The notes below the pieces were generated by a model. The model did not search any database and had not been told where the DNA came from. It was given only the letters and a program-made list of their open reading frames with translations. Of a stretch of 64,000 nucleotides of DNA, positions 1 through 11,052 are shown one piece after another. Both the position numbers and the translations under genes were made by a program. How positions within the stretch are numbered: position 1 is the first letter of the stretch; the number at the start of each line of letters is the position of its first letter. The DNA lies in NCBI RefSeq assembly GCF_003144115.1, contig NW_020312005.1, forward strand, positions 660,244-724,243, read 5' to 3'. Origin of the DNA: Tilletiopsis washingtonensis (lineage: Eukaryota; Basidiomycota; Exobasidiomycetes; Entylomatales).

Positions 1-388
1 CGTTGCCCAGCAGCCAGAGTTGCGGCACGCTCAAAAAGCCCTCCGTGTTCCAGCCTCCCATGCCTCCTGCTGCCCAGCTTCCGGGGGCGAAACGGGGGGG
101 GGGGAGGGGGCGGCGTCTCTTGCGTGTGTGTTTCTCGCTCTTTCACTCTTGGCAGACTTTTCGTGCCCTCGGGCGCCCCGTTCTGCATTACGTTCTCGAC
201 CTTCAATTGCCGTACTTTCAACTGACGATTCTCCCGTCTCCCCATCCCCCATCTCCGTCCCCCGTCCTCGCGCGCGCACACACACAACAGCCCGCTTCTC
301 GCCCGACGACAAGTTTTCGCGGCACCGCGTGCTGCTCAAGAAGCGCTATGGCCTGCTCTTGACGCAGCAGGTGGCCAAGCCTATGTAG
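1..388 (+). CDS. 3' end of a cut gene, product unknown
   Basis: Only the last exons of a gene running off the left edge are seen. A reading frame from the edge to about position 123 can be joined across an intron (donor near 124, acceptor CAG ending at 290) to an exon at 291-388 that ends with [16 protein letters not shown] and TAG. The final exon reads like real protein: basic, mixed composition, in contrast to the Arg/Pro-rich shadows around it. The upstream part runs through a G-run at 93-117, so that exon is less sure and may suffer from sequencing error. I do not recognise the family from this short tail. Convergent with the NIPA-like gene that ends at 1191. Confidence 0.4.
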   Translation, partial: VAQQPELRHAQKALRVPASHASCCPASGGETGGGEGAASLACVFLALSLLADFSCPRAPRSALRSRPSIAVLSTDDSPVSPSPISVPRPRARTHTTARFSPDDKFSRHRVLLKKRYGLLLTQQVAKPM

Positions 389-1190
389 AGCAGCAGCAGA
401 GAAGGGCGCCCCGCTTTTTTTGCTTTTACTTGCCACAAGAGGGAAAAGTAGGGAGCGAGAGGAGGGCGAGGGCGGGAGGCTGGGGATTAAGGCAGGGGCG
501 GGGGATGGGACGTTCGAGAGGCCTGGCCGGTCTGAGGGACGTGTGTATTCTATGGCTTCTTTTCTTCGCTCTCACTGATTGTTGGGGGGCATGCCGTGGT
601 CGAGAAGAAGAGAGGCCCGCTTTGCTCTGGGCAGTGTGAAGATGTAAGCTTGTCGCGAGTCCCGCTCACGCACCCTCGCCAGGGGCTCGCCTCCAACTGG
701 GCGTGCGCTCCCTGGCGTGGGCTTGCACCTTGCACGCCCGACTCGGCCTTGCGAAAACAAGCCGGCTGCGCACAACAGGGCCGCAAGGGGCTGAGCTAGG
801 CCATCGTGGCCGTTCTGGAGGGCAGCGTTCTTGAAAAAGGCGCGGACCACTCACATTACGCACCGCACACGTGCACACGACCGGTAGAGCAAAAAGAGGA
901 GCAAGAGAAGGCTGCAAGTGTATAATTCCATGAGAGGCGAGAATTGGGGTGCGAAGGGTAGCAATGTGAAGTGGGCAATCGTGTATCATAGGCGCGCGCG
1001 AGGCGGACAGGGGGGCAGTAAGAGGGGGGGCTGAGTGAGGCACGGTATGATGGCAATCGCGCTGTCTTCCAGCGCTCCGTCCCGCACGTTGCCCCGTCCC
1101 TGGCGAACACATCGCCGTCTTGCAGAAGTCGCCTCGGAAACGTATTTTGGCACGCTTGCCACGCTTGGAAGACGCCTCCTCCCCCCCGCG
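389..1190. other. gene-free spacer between convergent genes
   Basis: No convincing reading frame, RNA gene or repeat. It should hold the 3' untranslated regions of the cut gene on the left and of the NIPA-like gene on the right. Confidence 0.6.
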
Positions 1191-3459
1191 CTACCGTCGT
1201 TCCGGCGCCGCGACGTACGGCACGCCACGCCAGTCATTCGGGCTCCTCGGCACTTGAGCCGCCGAACCCACGCTGGCGGGTCGGTTTGGTGTGCCTTGTG
1301 CTGCGTTGGCGGGCACGCCATTGACACCATTGCGTCCTTGAGTCGCCGGCGTGACCCGCTGGCCCGTCGAGGGCAATGGCGCCGCGGCAGGCGCAGTGGA
1401 GATCATGGGCGTGCCCACGTCGTGCGGATTGCGGCGCCAGAGATCCTCGCTCTCTGCGCGGGCATGGCTGCGTTTGGAAGAGCGTTCCTCATCCATGCCG
1501 TCGTCGTCTTCCTCCTCGGACTCGTTGAGCTGCGTGAGGCCCACCGTCTCTTCTTCGTATGCGTTGAAGAGCACCGAGCCGCTCGAGTCGCGCCGCGAAT
1601 GCGGAGCGCCGTAGCCGCCGCCGCCGCCGCCGCCGCGACGAGAGCCGGGAGGATAGGCGGAGCGTGATCGAGATGCGAAGCGGTCGTGCGACTCGGAGAG
1701 GCGCCCGGTGCCCACGATGCCTTCGCCGGTCATGAGCGACATGCGCGGCTGTTGCGTCACTGGATCCACCAGCCTGCAAAGCATCGCGTCAGCCAAAGGG
1801 GCCTCCGTGCGCAGTGCCATGGCAAGAGAGAGGAACACGCACCGGTTGAGGTTCAGCAGGTACACGCCCATGAAGATGACGACGAAGCCGCCGAGCAGCG
1901 AGACTGCGCTTGCAGGGCCCGACGTGTTGAAGCCGTTGAAGAGCAGGAAGGAGGCAAAGATGGTCGACGTCGTAAAGGTGACGTAGTAGATGGGATTCAC
2001 GCTGCGTGCAGTGCATGAGCCACTGCACCACCACTGCGGCCGCGGCTGCCGACTCACATGTTGGTGCTGAACTGGTCGAGCGCCTTGTTGAAGTAGTTCA
2101 TCTGCACGAGGATGCAGACGATCGTCACGAGGGCAAAGCAGTAGGTGCTCGGATGCGTGAACTGGTTGTTGCCATCCATCGTGAGCTTGAGCGCCACGCC
2201 GAAGCCCTTGACGCTCATCACGGACACGCTGCCGACGAGGGAGCAGATGGAGAGATAGACGAGCGGCGAACGCTTGCCGTACGAAGGCACCAGACGCCAG
2301 ATGGCGTAGATGGCGTAGGAGAGGACGAAGAGGCAGTACGTCAGGAAGCCTGAGGGCGCGCGTCAGCAGGGCAGACAGCGCGGCGCGATCGAGCTGCGTC
2401 GCGAGGCATGGCGCCTTGCGCCTGCCATCTTGGCCCGGGTGCAGCCTCGGCAGACTGGCATGGCATGCGCCCGAGCGCACTGGCAGCCTGTCGCAGCTTC
2501 TTGCACCCGCCTCTCTCCGCTTCACGCCTCACCCTCGCCATCCCTGCTGCCGCGCCGTGCTGCCCTGCGACTCACCGGGCTGTATAGCGTAGTTCAGAAT
2601 CTCATCGACCGTCTGAATCTCCTTGTCCTCCGGCGCATTGACGACGATGATGACAGTGCCCACGAGGCACAGCGTGCATCCCACGCGCCCGAGCCGGCCC
2701 AGCTCCTCGTTCAGCATGAAGCTCGCCAGCACTGCGCCGATGAGCACCGAAAGCGCGCCGAGCGGAGTGACGAGGATGGGAGGCGCAAACGTGTAGGCTG
2801 CGAAGTTGGCCACTTCTCCAACGATCACTGCGAGCGAGCAAAGCGAGCGATGATGCACAGGAGTTAGCGACGGAGAGGAAGAGAGGGAGACAGAGACCCA
2901 CTGGTGCTCATGCCGGCCCACCAGATGGGATTCTGCAGGTAGGAGTGCCCGTCCGACGCCATGCCTGAACTTCGATCCGCTGCGTCCATGAGGCCCTGTG
3001 AGTGTCGCGCGTCAGCTTCACAGCCAGCACACCTCATGCGGCAGGGATTGCAGCAGCCGGCTGGCCTCTAGGAGCCTGCCGGACAGAGGCGTGTCGGCAG
3101 CCTGCTGGACATGCAGCGACGCACCGGCGCCAATTGGCACCCGCTCGCCGCTGCTGCACATGCAGCGATGCACGGCGCGCGTGGCGCCTCTCTCGGCGGC
3201 GCGAACGCACCTTCTTGGTGATGATGAAGCTCGTGCCGATGGCCAGACTGCTGCTGATTGCCAGCGCCAGGCCAATCCACTTGTCGCGCGTGAGCGACGA
3301 CAGGCCCGTCGTTGCTGGCACGCCTGCCTGCGCGGCAGAGGAGGCGGCATCGCGCAGAGAGAGCGGCTCAGAGGCGTCGCGCAGAGAGAGGGAGAGCACG
3401 GCGGGCGCGAGTGCGAGGAGCGCCAGTGCGGAGAGAGTGAGGCGCAGTGGTTGCCGCAT
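1191..3459 (-). CDS. NIPA-type (DUF803) membrane protein, putative magnesium transporter
   Basis: Five exons (3211-3459, 2902-2995, 2576-2827, 2058-2349, 1191-2001) splice to 565 residues. The start at 3459 was chosen because it opens a clean signal peptide (MRQPLRLTLSALALLALAPA). About nine hydrophobic helices follow, including one near residue 60 (WIGLALAISSSLAIGTSFII) and the conserved NIPA stretch APPILVTPLGALSVLIGAVL. The last ~220 residues are a hydrophilic tail with a run of seven glycines and an acidic ESEEEDDDGMDEE patch, likely cytosolic. Animal NIPA proteins carry Mg2+ in endosomes and the plasma membrane; fungal relatives are poorly studied, so the substrate is inference. An alternative upstream in-frame Met exists but would bury the signal peptide. 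Confidence 0.85.
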
Positions 3460-4253
3460 GATGGAACAGACGCAAGAGGGCACTCGGGGACGAAGAGAGA
3501 GCGCAAGACGAGCGGGCGTCGATTCGTGCAGGCGTGCCTCTCGCGGATGGGCCAACGAGAGGCTGTGTCGCGCCGAGGAGGCTGCTGCGTGCACTCGACG
3601 CGCGTGTCACAGGCCTGGTCGCAGAGACGGACGAGGCGAGGATGGCTGCCTTGGAGGGTACGCTGGTTGCCTGAGACTGGAGCGGGGGGATGGTGTCGCA
3701 ACGCAAGCGGCAGCCACGCATGAGAAGGTCGGTGCGCGTCTCTCCTCTCCGGCGCGGGCGGCACGGCGGCACACGGCGGCACGCGGCGGCACGCGGCGGC
3801 TGCGCCTCCTCGCCGTCGGCATGCAGGCGCGGTGCACGGCAAGCGCGCCACGCGCGTCGCTGTCGGAGGCGCGCGATTACCCCAATGCATGCTCCCACGC
3901 CGAGACTTGTATTCAAGGGCTGACGACTTTGTATGCGTGCTTCCGCCAGGGTCCGGCCGTGTAAGCGTGCCCTCTCCCTCAGCAGAGGCCGGTGTTGTCT
4001 CCTCCTTCTAGCACTCTGATCTCGGCGTCGTGGGAGGTGCACTCTCCACGCTTGATGCGCATGGCCGCAGGGCAGAAGGAGCGGCCGAGCCGCTCTGCTC
4101 GCGGCGCCACGCTTCAGCTTCGCTCGCCGAGCTGTGCTGCAGCAAGCCTGCATTTTGAAAGTGAACAGAGCGAGCATGCACGGTACAAGTCGTGAGGAAA
4201 GGAACGGCCGAGATGGGGAGAGAGAGAGACAGACGCAGAGCGCAAGACAGCGC
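3460..4253. other. spacer with a short GC-rich tandem repeat
   Basis: Lies between the start of the NIPA-like gene and the end of eIF3g, so it is probably the NIPA promoter plus the eIF3g 3' end. Around 3757-3800 a 10-base unit (cggcggcacg and variants) is repeated about four times. No gene seen. Confidence 0.5.
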
Positions 4254-5933
4254 TCAGGCACCGCCCGGACGCTCGCCGCGCGGCTGGGACCAGTTGACGG
4301 AGAGGATGAGGTTGGAGTAGCTGCGTGTCGCGTGTGTCCTGGGTCAGCAAGCAGAACACAGCGCGCGCTCGACGGCATCGAGCAGGAACAAGCAACGCAC
4401 CCCTTGCCGTCGACCTTGTCCTTTGCGCGCGCCGCGTCGTCGCGCGACTCGAACGAGACAAAGGCGTAGCCCTTGCACTCTCCCGTCTCGCGATCTCTGC
4501 GGAAAGCAAGGTGTGGCGTCAGTCTCGCGCCGAGCATGGCAGGGGGCCAGCACAGGTAGCAGGCCGGGCCGGCAGCCCAGAGGTGGATGCACGACTCACC
4601 TGCCGATGTAGACGCGCGTCACCCGGCCGAAGCGCGAGAAGATGTCGCGCAGATCGTCCTCCTCGGCATCCTCGCTCAGATTCGTCACGCGCAGCGTCGG
4701 CATCTCGTCTCTGTTCATGCCGCCCGCCGGGCCGCCCATGCGCTCGCCGGCGCCCTTTGCGCCGGCGCGCATGCTCGGCGGCACATACTTGCCGCCGGCG
4801 CCCGACGAGCCGGCGGCGGCCGACGCGGCGACAGCCGGGTTGGTCGGGTCCAACGCCGCAGCTGGCACCTCGTCTGCGCCCGTGTCGGCTGCGCCGGGAA
4901 TCGCCTCGAGCGTGTCCCGGTACGGGCAGCGCGTGGTGAAGTGGTCGCCCTTGCACAGTCGGCAGGTGATCTTCTTGGTGGCCAGCTTTGCGCGCATCGC
5001 ATCCACCTCGTCCACCTCCGGCTCGTCCTTCTTCGTCGAGCCGGCAGCGAACTTGAGCGCCACATTCTCGCCCACCGTCGTCGTGCTGCTGTGCGGCCCC
5101 GCCGCGCGGCCCGACTCTTGGCCAAACTTGGCCCATGTCTTGCGCTCGGCTTCGGCGGCGTTGACCTTGGACGTCACGAGCGTGCGACGGATGCGCCGCG
5201 TGATCTGGCGGTGGCCAGCGCATCAGCATGCAATGTACTCACTTGGACCTCACATTCTCTCTCCCCGCCGCCTCTCGCCTTCTCGTCCCGCGCTGCCTCC
5301 CGCTCAGCACCCTGAATGCGTACAATCGCCCCCCATCGCGCAGCCCGGCACGCGCCTTTCTGCACGCTGTATCTGCAACAGCCCGCCTTGACGTGCGCAG
5401 AGGCTGGCACACCCTGGCGTGCTTCCGCGCTCTGTTCGTCGCGCCAGCCGCTCTGATGTCCGCGCGGCCCAGCACTGCGCCACCTCTCCACCTCCTCTGT
5501 ACGCTCCCTCCCTCTCTCCTCCTCCTGCCACATTTCTCGCTCGCCCCGCCATCGCACTCTATGCTTGCAGCACGCCAACTCACCTTGACCGTCTTGCCCT
5601 CCGGGTTCGTGCTGTACTCGGTGATCACACTGATGCCGCCCGCCTCCTCCTTGACGGTGCGCGCCGGCAGCTCGCCGGCCTTGACGGCTGCGGGTGCGTT
5701 TGCCTTGAGCTGCGCTGTTGAGTTGCAACGAGCGCACAGCCAAGAGCGGAGTGAGCGCCTGCGGAGGCACGAAAGGAGGGGAGAAGAGGCACGCACCGTC
5801 ATCGTCGATGTCGTCGGCCCAGTTCATGGGCTTGGACACGGGGCTGGAGCGAGAAGAAGCGCGGATCAGCATGAGCGCTGCAGAGCGGCCCTGAGCGCAG
5901 CGGCGGCACGCACGCAGTGGCAGTAGGCGCCAT
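4254..5933 (-). CDS. TIF35: translation initiation factor eIF3 subunit G
   Basis: Six exons (5914-5933, 5797-5843, 5584-5714, 4600-5204, 4401-4496, 4254-4320) give 321 residues, the usual eIF3g length. The spliced N-terminus MAPTATAPVSKPMNWADDID matches the conserved eIF3g opening. A CCHC-like knuckle (CRLCKGDHFTTRC) sits near residue 145, and a C-terminal RRM carries the RNP motifs LRVTNL and KGYAFVSF. It is part of the eIF3 complex in the cytosol and acts in scanning and reinitiation. The first exon is only 20 nt, so automatic gene finders may start it too late. It diverges from the mitochondrial ribosomal gene at 6391 across 457 bp. Confidence 0.93.
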
Positions 5934-6390
5934 GATGGAAGGGTGAGATGTGGGGTGGAGTGGTGTGTGTGAAGAGGCGTGCTCATCGACGAGCTCCGGC
6001 TGCAGCGCCGCGCGTCGCGATGTCTCCCTCTCGTGCCGACGCCGATGGCTTTGTGCCGCCGGGCCGAGCTTCGCGCGCACGCGCCAAAGATGGCGGCCCT
6101 GCGCTGCGACAAGCGCGGAGTCGCGTCCGTTGCACTTTCTCGCCCAGCCCGCTTCTTTCGCCCTGGCCTCGGCCGAGCGCCGCTCACGCGGGCAGAGGCG
6201 GGCGACTACAACTCGGCACTACAGGCCGGCGGGCGATGTTGAAGTGCCGCACGGCTGACCCTCATTTTGCCTCGTGCGCCTCGAGGCCGCCTTCGCACTT
6301 CTCTCTCCCGCTCTCACAGCTTGCTCTCAATCTCGCGCACTCTCTACCCACACACACCTCACGTCTTACTCCTCGGCTTGTGGCGCAGTA
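5934..6390. promoter_or_regulatory. divergent intergenic region, eIF3g / mitoribosomal gene
   Basis: 457 bp between two head-to-head genes, so it should carry both promoters. CT-rich leader sequence precedes the start at 6391. No clear TATA box or repeat. Confidence 0.5.
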
Positions 6391-7618
6391 ATGCTTCGCT
6401 CCTCGGCGCCGCGTCTCTTCGCTCGCGCCGCTGCCGCGAGCGGCAGTGCGAGCGCCAGTGCGCCCTGTGCCAGCACCGTCGCTGGTCCCAGCCGCGCGGC
6501 CTCCGCCTCCTCCAGTGGCGCTCGTAGCGCCTCTCGCTCCTCGCAGCGTGTCGCATTCTCGCCATCCGTCGCTCGCGCCTCGCCCACCGCAGCCGCCGCC
6601 GCCGTTGACGCTCGGGCGTTCGCCACGCATTCCGCCGTGCCCTCCTCGGGCGCCGGCGCCGCGGGTGCAGGATACCACGCCGCGATCCGCCGTCTAGGCA
6701 AGCCTGCGGCCGTCGAGACGCGCAGCCTCAACCCTCTGCCTACGGCCGCTGCACTGCAGCAATGGGCTGCGTCCACGCCGCTGCCTGCCCTGCCAGACGA
6801 CGTGCTCAGCCAGGCCGTCACGCACGACAGCTACGATCTCGGCCTCACCAACGCGACGGGAGGGCACAATCGGAGGTTGCAGTTCCTGGGTGAGTGGCCG
6901 CGACGCGAGCAAGGTGGGCAGAGTACAGCGGTATTTCCGACGGGTCCTCGCAGCTCAAGATTGTTGGCTGGGCCTCTGGACTTCTCTTGAGCGATCCCGC
7001 GTTCCTCCCTTTCCCGCTGCTCCTCCCACAGTCCACTGATCCCTTCTGCCTTGTCAGGTCGTCGAGCTCTGTTCCTCTACTACGCCCTCCTCTCTCCCTC
7101 CTCTGGCCCCTCGGACGTCCAGGCAGCGCTGCACACTTCTCATCTTGGCGAGACGGCCGGTCGCGCACTGGCATTGCACGAGGCCATGCGCTGGACACCC
7201 GCACGCGACGGCGATGAGAAGACTTCGGGTCTGTGGACCATTCGCGGATCGGTGGTTGAGGCGCTCGTGGGCGCCGTTTATCATCAACATGTACGTGCAG
7301 TCACTCCCCTCCAGCGCCATCTCGAGGCTCTTGACTCACGCCCACTTTCCCCGAGAACAGGGCGCTCTCGCGGCCCGTGCCTTTTGCCACGCACACGTCT
7401 TCCCGCACCTCAAGCTGAAGGAGGCGGTCTCGACGAAGGTGCAGGAGCTGGGCGATGAGGCTCGTGCACAGCTTGCCGCTCTCAGCCGTTCTGCCGCGGC
7501 CGCTTCGCCTCGCGCCGCTGCTGCTGCGCAAGCACAAGCACAAGCCGCAAGCGCGCCGCCACCGCCGCCTGTTGTGGAGAGCCCGGCGGCGGCAAAGATG
7601 CACGGCGAACTGCCGTAG
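6391..7618 (+). CDS. RNase III-fold mitochondrial ribosomal protein (mL57/mL44-like)
   Basis: Three exons (6391-6889, 7058-7290, 7361-7618) give 329 residues. The first ~85 residues are Arg/Ser/Ala-rich with almost no acidic residues, a typical mitochondrial presequence. The core has the RNase III landmarks: an AVTHDSYD helix, a degenerate signature HNRRLQFLGRRALFLYYALL, and GSVVEALVGAVYHQH. Active enzymes have ERLEFLGD and an acidic pair; here the catalytic acids are replaced, as in the structural ribosomal proteins mL44 and mL57. No double-stranded RNA-binding domain follows, which favours mL57. The tail is Ala/Pro-rich and probably disordered. Role: non-catalytic component of the large mitoribosomal subunit. 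Confidence 0.8.
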
Positions 7619-8033
7619 CTGCCAGATGCGAGCTACGGAAGGAACACAACGAGTGCAGGGCAGGGCAGGGAGAGATGAGAGAGAAGGATTGGGAAGGCGG
7701 GCTGAACGGTGAGCCCAATCACGAAGACGCGCGGCCGCAGCGGGCGCGGCAAGGGCGATTGAAAAACGCATGTTGCGACAACGACGCGCCACGCATGGCC
7801 GGTAATGCACACACACCCACTCTTCAAGAGTCGACAGCGCAGCGAGAAGACAGCGGGTGCGTGGCGGCTCGATTTTGAAGGAGTGGCATTGGCAAGCGAA
7901 TAAAGAGGCGGATAAAGAGGGTACAGGATCAGAGACGAGAGAGGGAGAGAGGAGGGATGTAGTTGCTCGGAGGAGCAGGCAAGCCGCGGCACCAGCTTGC
8001 TGGACAGTGGAGATCGGGTGGGCAAGGTGGTAT
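7619..8033. other. spacer between convergent genes
   Basis: Purine-rich sequence on the + strand. No gene seen; it should hold both 3' ends. Confidence 0.6.
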
Positions 8034-10223
8034 CTAGAAGACGTGCCGATACGCGCTAGGCGGAGCCGTGCCTCGAACTCTCGCCGGTCTGCTCGGCTCG
8101 TCCTGATGTGGCTGAGCTAGCGCCGAGGTCGGCCGGTTCGGCTGCGTCGTCTTTGCGAGGGCGCTTCCTGGTCGTCTGGCAGCAGCCGCACTTTCCGGTC
8201 TCTTGCTCGGCGCCGCAACCGCCACGGCAGAGGCAGAGCCAATGCTGAGACGCCGCTGAGCAGCCGTGTTGGAGCGCGGAGCAATGGCCGGAGGAGCGAG
8301 AGACTTGAGGCCCGAAATGCTCAGGCTCTTGCGACGATGGCCAGGCGTGCTGCTGAAGTCCACCTCCCGTCTGACCTTCGCCGGCGCCTCGGCCTCTTCG
8401 TTCGGCTGAGGCGTGACGTTGTCGCGGCGAGGTGCCAGGATGCCTTCTGCGCGAGACGTAGAGCGAGCGGGGAAGGAGAGGGAAGCAGAGGCACGACTGT
8501 GCGTGCGTTGCTTGGCGGGCGAGGCTGGCGCGGTTGCCTCGAGAAGCGGAGCAGCGGCGCGCGCCATACTGGCTCGGTTACCGCGCGGAGCCACTGAGGG
8601 CGCTTGGAGCGCCTTGACTTTTGTCGGCTCGGCGCGTTTGAGGCCGCTGATGCCTACGTCTGCTTGCGGCTCAGTCTTGTCGGCCATCGCAGCAGCAGCA
8701 GCTCTGCGTGCTGCAGCCGAAGGCGGCAGCTCTACACCTGCGCGGATAGCAGCTGCTCGATTCATGCGAGGTGCGAGCGTGGGCTTGGCGATGCTCGCAG
8801 GCGCCTCTACCTCTGCGCGACGAAGACCGCTGATGCCGATGCTCGGATCGTTTGGCGTGGCTGGCACGGCCGAAGAGCGGCGTGGCCGAGGTGCAGCAGC
8901 AGGCACGTCGAGACCGGCACGAATGGCTGCGGCACGATTCATCCGCGGTGCCATGCTCGGTGCGGCGATGCTGCGGGGCGGTGCGACTTCGGCGCGAGCG
9001 AGACCCGAAATGCCCAGCTCGCCGGACGAGGAAGTAGAGAGGCGATCCTCGCTTGTAGTGCGCACTGGCGCAGCGGGCAGCTCTACGCCCATGCGCAACG
9101 CAGCAGCGCGAGAAAGACGAGGCTGTCTCATCGGCGCGTGCGTTGAAGACGGTAAAGGTCGCGCGCGAAAGGCAGAGCTAGTCGAAGAAGTGTCTGACTT
9201 TGCGAGAGCTGAGCTGCGACGACGAATCGGGACTTCCAGCTCGGCAGAGTGTGAAGAAGTGACGCTGCAGGTCGTCACGTCGCTCGGTGCACGCGGAGAG
9301 GAGGGCGCGTGATGACGGCGAGGCGGAGAACTGAGGAGTACCTCGACAGACTCGGAATCGACGGCGTATTGCATGCCATCGCTGCGTAGGTTGGCGTGCG
9401 ATGGCATGCGTGACGGTGCCGCAGAGTCGAGATCGGGCACGTCGATCGGCACTTGAGAGAAGATGGGGCAGGAGTCGTTGTCGCGCTCCGCTGAGGCCTT
9501 ACGCAGATGGGCGCTCGAAAGAGCGCGCAGCTCAGCATGGGTGTCTTGCTCCGCCACGTCGAAGTGATCGTCTCTGGCTTCAGCCGCAATCTTCTCGAGC
9601 TCTCCTGGCCGCGCCAGCTCGGGAAAGCAAATGGCGATCTGGCGTTCTGCTGCCTCGCCGTCGATGCTTCCGTAGAGCGCCGCGTCGCCATATGTGCGTC
9701 TCAACGTCTCTCTACGCTGCTCTTCCTCCTCTCTGCAGGCGTCGCGCGAGTCCAGCTCGCGATCGCAGCCTAGCAAGTGCTGCCACACCTGCGCCGCATG
9801 CGCACCTTCGAAGACGACGACGCGCAGTTCGCCGGCCGTCATGCGCCTGCTCCACGTCGCGCGAGCCTCGGCCGTCTCGGCCGCGAGGAAGGCATCGAGA
9901 AAGTCTGCGTCTTGGGCATGCCAGCGTTCCGCGCGCTCGGCGAGCACGGCGAGGCCAGCGGCGCGTGCGCGCGCGAGGATCTGCAGGCGGTGCACCTTGC
10001 CCGCCGAGCGCAGCAGCACGACGAGCGTGCGCGAGGGAAGCACGTCGTGTGCATGCAAAGGCACGAGGAGAGGCTCGCTGCCGCGGCTGCTGCTCGGCGA
10101 GAGAGAAGGGCGCGAGAGTCGCGGTGAGCCACGGAGACTGCCGTACGCACTGCCGCTGGGCGAGCGGGCCGCGTCGAAGGCGCGAGCGCCGGCACTGGGA
10201 CGCGTCGGCGTCAGGCTGGCCAT
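8034..10223 (-). CDS. NDPK-fold pseudoenzyme with C-terminal repeats
   Basis: Intronless, 729 residues from the Met at 10223; a longer frame upstream uses no good start. Residues ~65-203 read as a nucleoside diphosphate kinase-like domain: RTLVVLLR, LRVVVFEGAHAAQVWQHLLG, and a final block ALYGSIDGEAAERQIAICFP. In active NDPKs the last block is HGSDS with the phosphate-accepting histidine; here that position is tyrosine (Tyr184). The KPD motif of strand 1 is also absent, so catalysis is unlikely. The rest is long and Ser/Ala-rich. Between ~375 and ~640 a motif of the form ISGLxRAE...APRxNRAAAxRAG recurs four times, with a partial fifth copy at the front. Fungi have large NDK-domain proteins with similar APR-N tails, but I cannot name a function. 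Confidence 0.8.
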   Translation of the reverse strand: MASLTPTRPSAGARAFDAARSPSGSAYGSLRGSPRLSRPSLSPSSSRGSEPLLVPLHAHDVLPSRTLVVLLRSAGKVHRLQILARARAAGLAVLAERAERWHAQDADFLDAFLAAETAEARATWSRRMTAGELRVVVFEGAHAAQVWQHLLGCDRELDSRDACREEEEQRRETLRRTYGDAALYGSIDGEAAERQIAICFPELARPGELEKIAAEARDDHFDVAEQDTHAELRALSSAHLRKASAERDNDSCPIFSQVPIDVPDLDSAAPSRMPSHANLRSDGMQYAVDSESVEVLLSSPPRRHHAPSSPRAPSDVTTCSVTSSHSAELEVPIRRRSSALAKSDTSSTSSAFRARPLPSSTHAPMRQPRLSRAAALRMGVELPAAPVRTTSEDRLSTSSSGELGISGLARAEVAPPRSIAAPSMAPRMNRAAAIRAGLDVPAAAPRPRRSSAVPATPNDPSIGISGLRRAEVEAPASIAKPTLAPRMNRAAAIRAGVELPPSAAARRAAAAAMADKTEPQADVGISGLKRAEPTKVKALQAPSVAPRGNRASMARAAAPLLEATAPASPAKQRTHSRASASLSFPARSTSRAEGILAPRRDNVTPQPNEEAEAPAKVRREVDFSSTPGHRRKSLSISGLKSLAPPAIAPRSNTAAQRRLSIGSASAVAVAAPSKRPESAAAARRPGSALAKTTQPNRPTSALAQPHQDEPSRPARVRGTAPPSAYRHVF

Positions 10224-11052
10224 GGCGGAGCGTGGCGCCGAGGTGGCAGCTGGATGCGGAGGCGAGAAGCGAGACGGCTTGCGACGGCTTGTGGATGGTG
10301 GTGAGACGAGAAGAAGTGCCCCTTTGTTGCGCTGGCTGGATGTTTGGCCAATGAGGGACAAAGCCGCCGCGCGCGATGGCTCCCTTTGTGCCGGGTTGAG
10401 CCTGCGATGCCGCTGCGCTTCTGCGAGGCTGAGAGCGCGCTGCGGCGTCGTACGCCCTTCGTGCCGCGAGCGTGTGTTGCTCGCGCCTCCGCTTGCTCCC
10501 CCGCACCACATGCGGCGCAAGCGTGGGCACGAGCTGCCCCTCACGGCGTCAACATGCGGCCTCTACAGCCCGCCGGCCTCGGCAGCTGCCCCTGAGCGGG
10601 CCCGCTGCGTGCACCGTGCCTGGCACGCGCCGCACGACGCGCCGCGTGGGAACCATTGCATGCCTCCTCGGCCCCGGAGCGCGCACCTTGCAGCCGCGCC
10701 TACATCCTGGCTCGGCAATAGAATGCTGCAGCATCACAACCGACGGTGCTGCTGCGTGCAGTGTAGTGCCTCAGACGGCTGTCTGCGACCTGGCTGGGCC
10801 AGCGCCTCTGTCGCGCAGAGCGACATCGGGCATGGCCCGAGCGTGGGAAGTGCGCAGTCGCCCGCTACTCGCGCTGCTGCGCGCACATCACGTGTGGCCC
10901 CCGCTTGGGCCCCTTGTGCGGGTGGCGAAGGGCGTCTGGAGGGCCGGTCCAAGCGGCTCTCCTTCTCTTCTCCTCACCACCACTCACTCGCAAGCCCAGT
11001 CCACCACTCACTCTCCGTCGACGCCTGCGCACGCTCGCACCCGTCCGCGACC
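10224..11052. promoter_or_regulatory. divergent intergenic region
   Basis: 829 bp between the NDPK-like gene (-) and the gene at 11053 (+). The last ~100 bp before 11053 is CT-rich leader. Open frames cross it on both strands but lack protein-like composition. No repeats seen. Confidence 0.5.

Noticed and set aside
1612-1636. CCG triplet run as a microsatellite locus
   Set aside because: It lies in coding sequence and simply encodes the glycine run in the tail of the NIPA-like protein.
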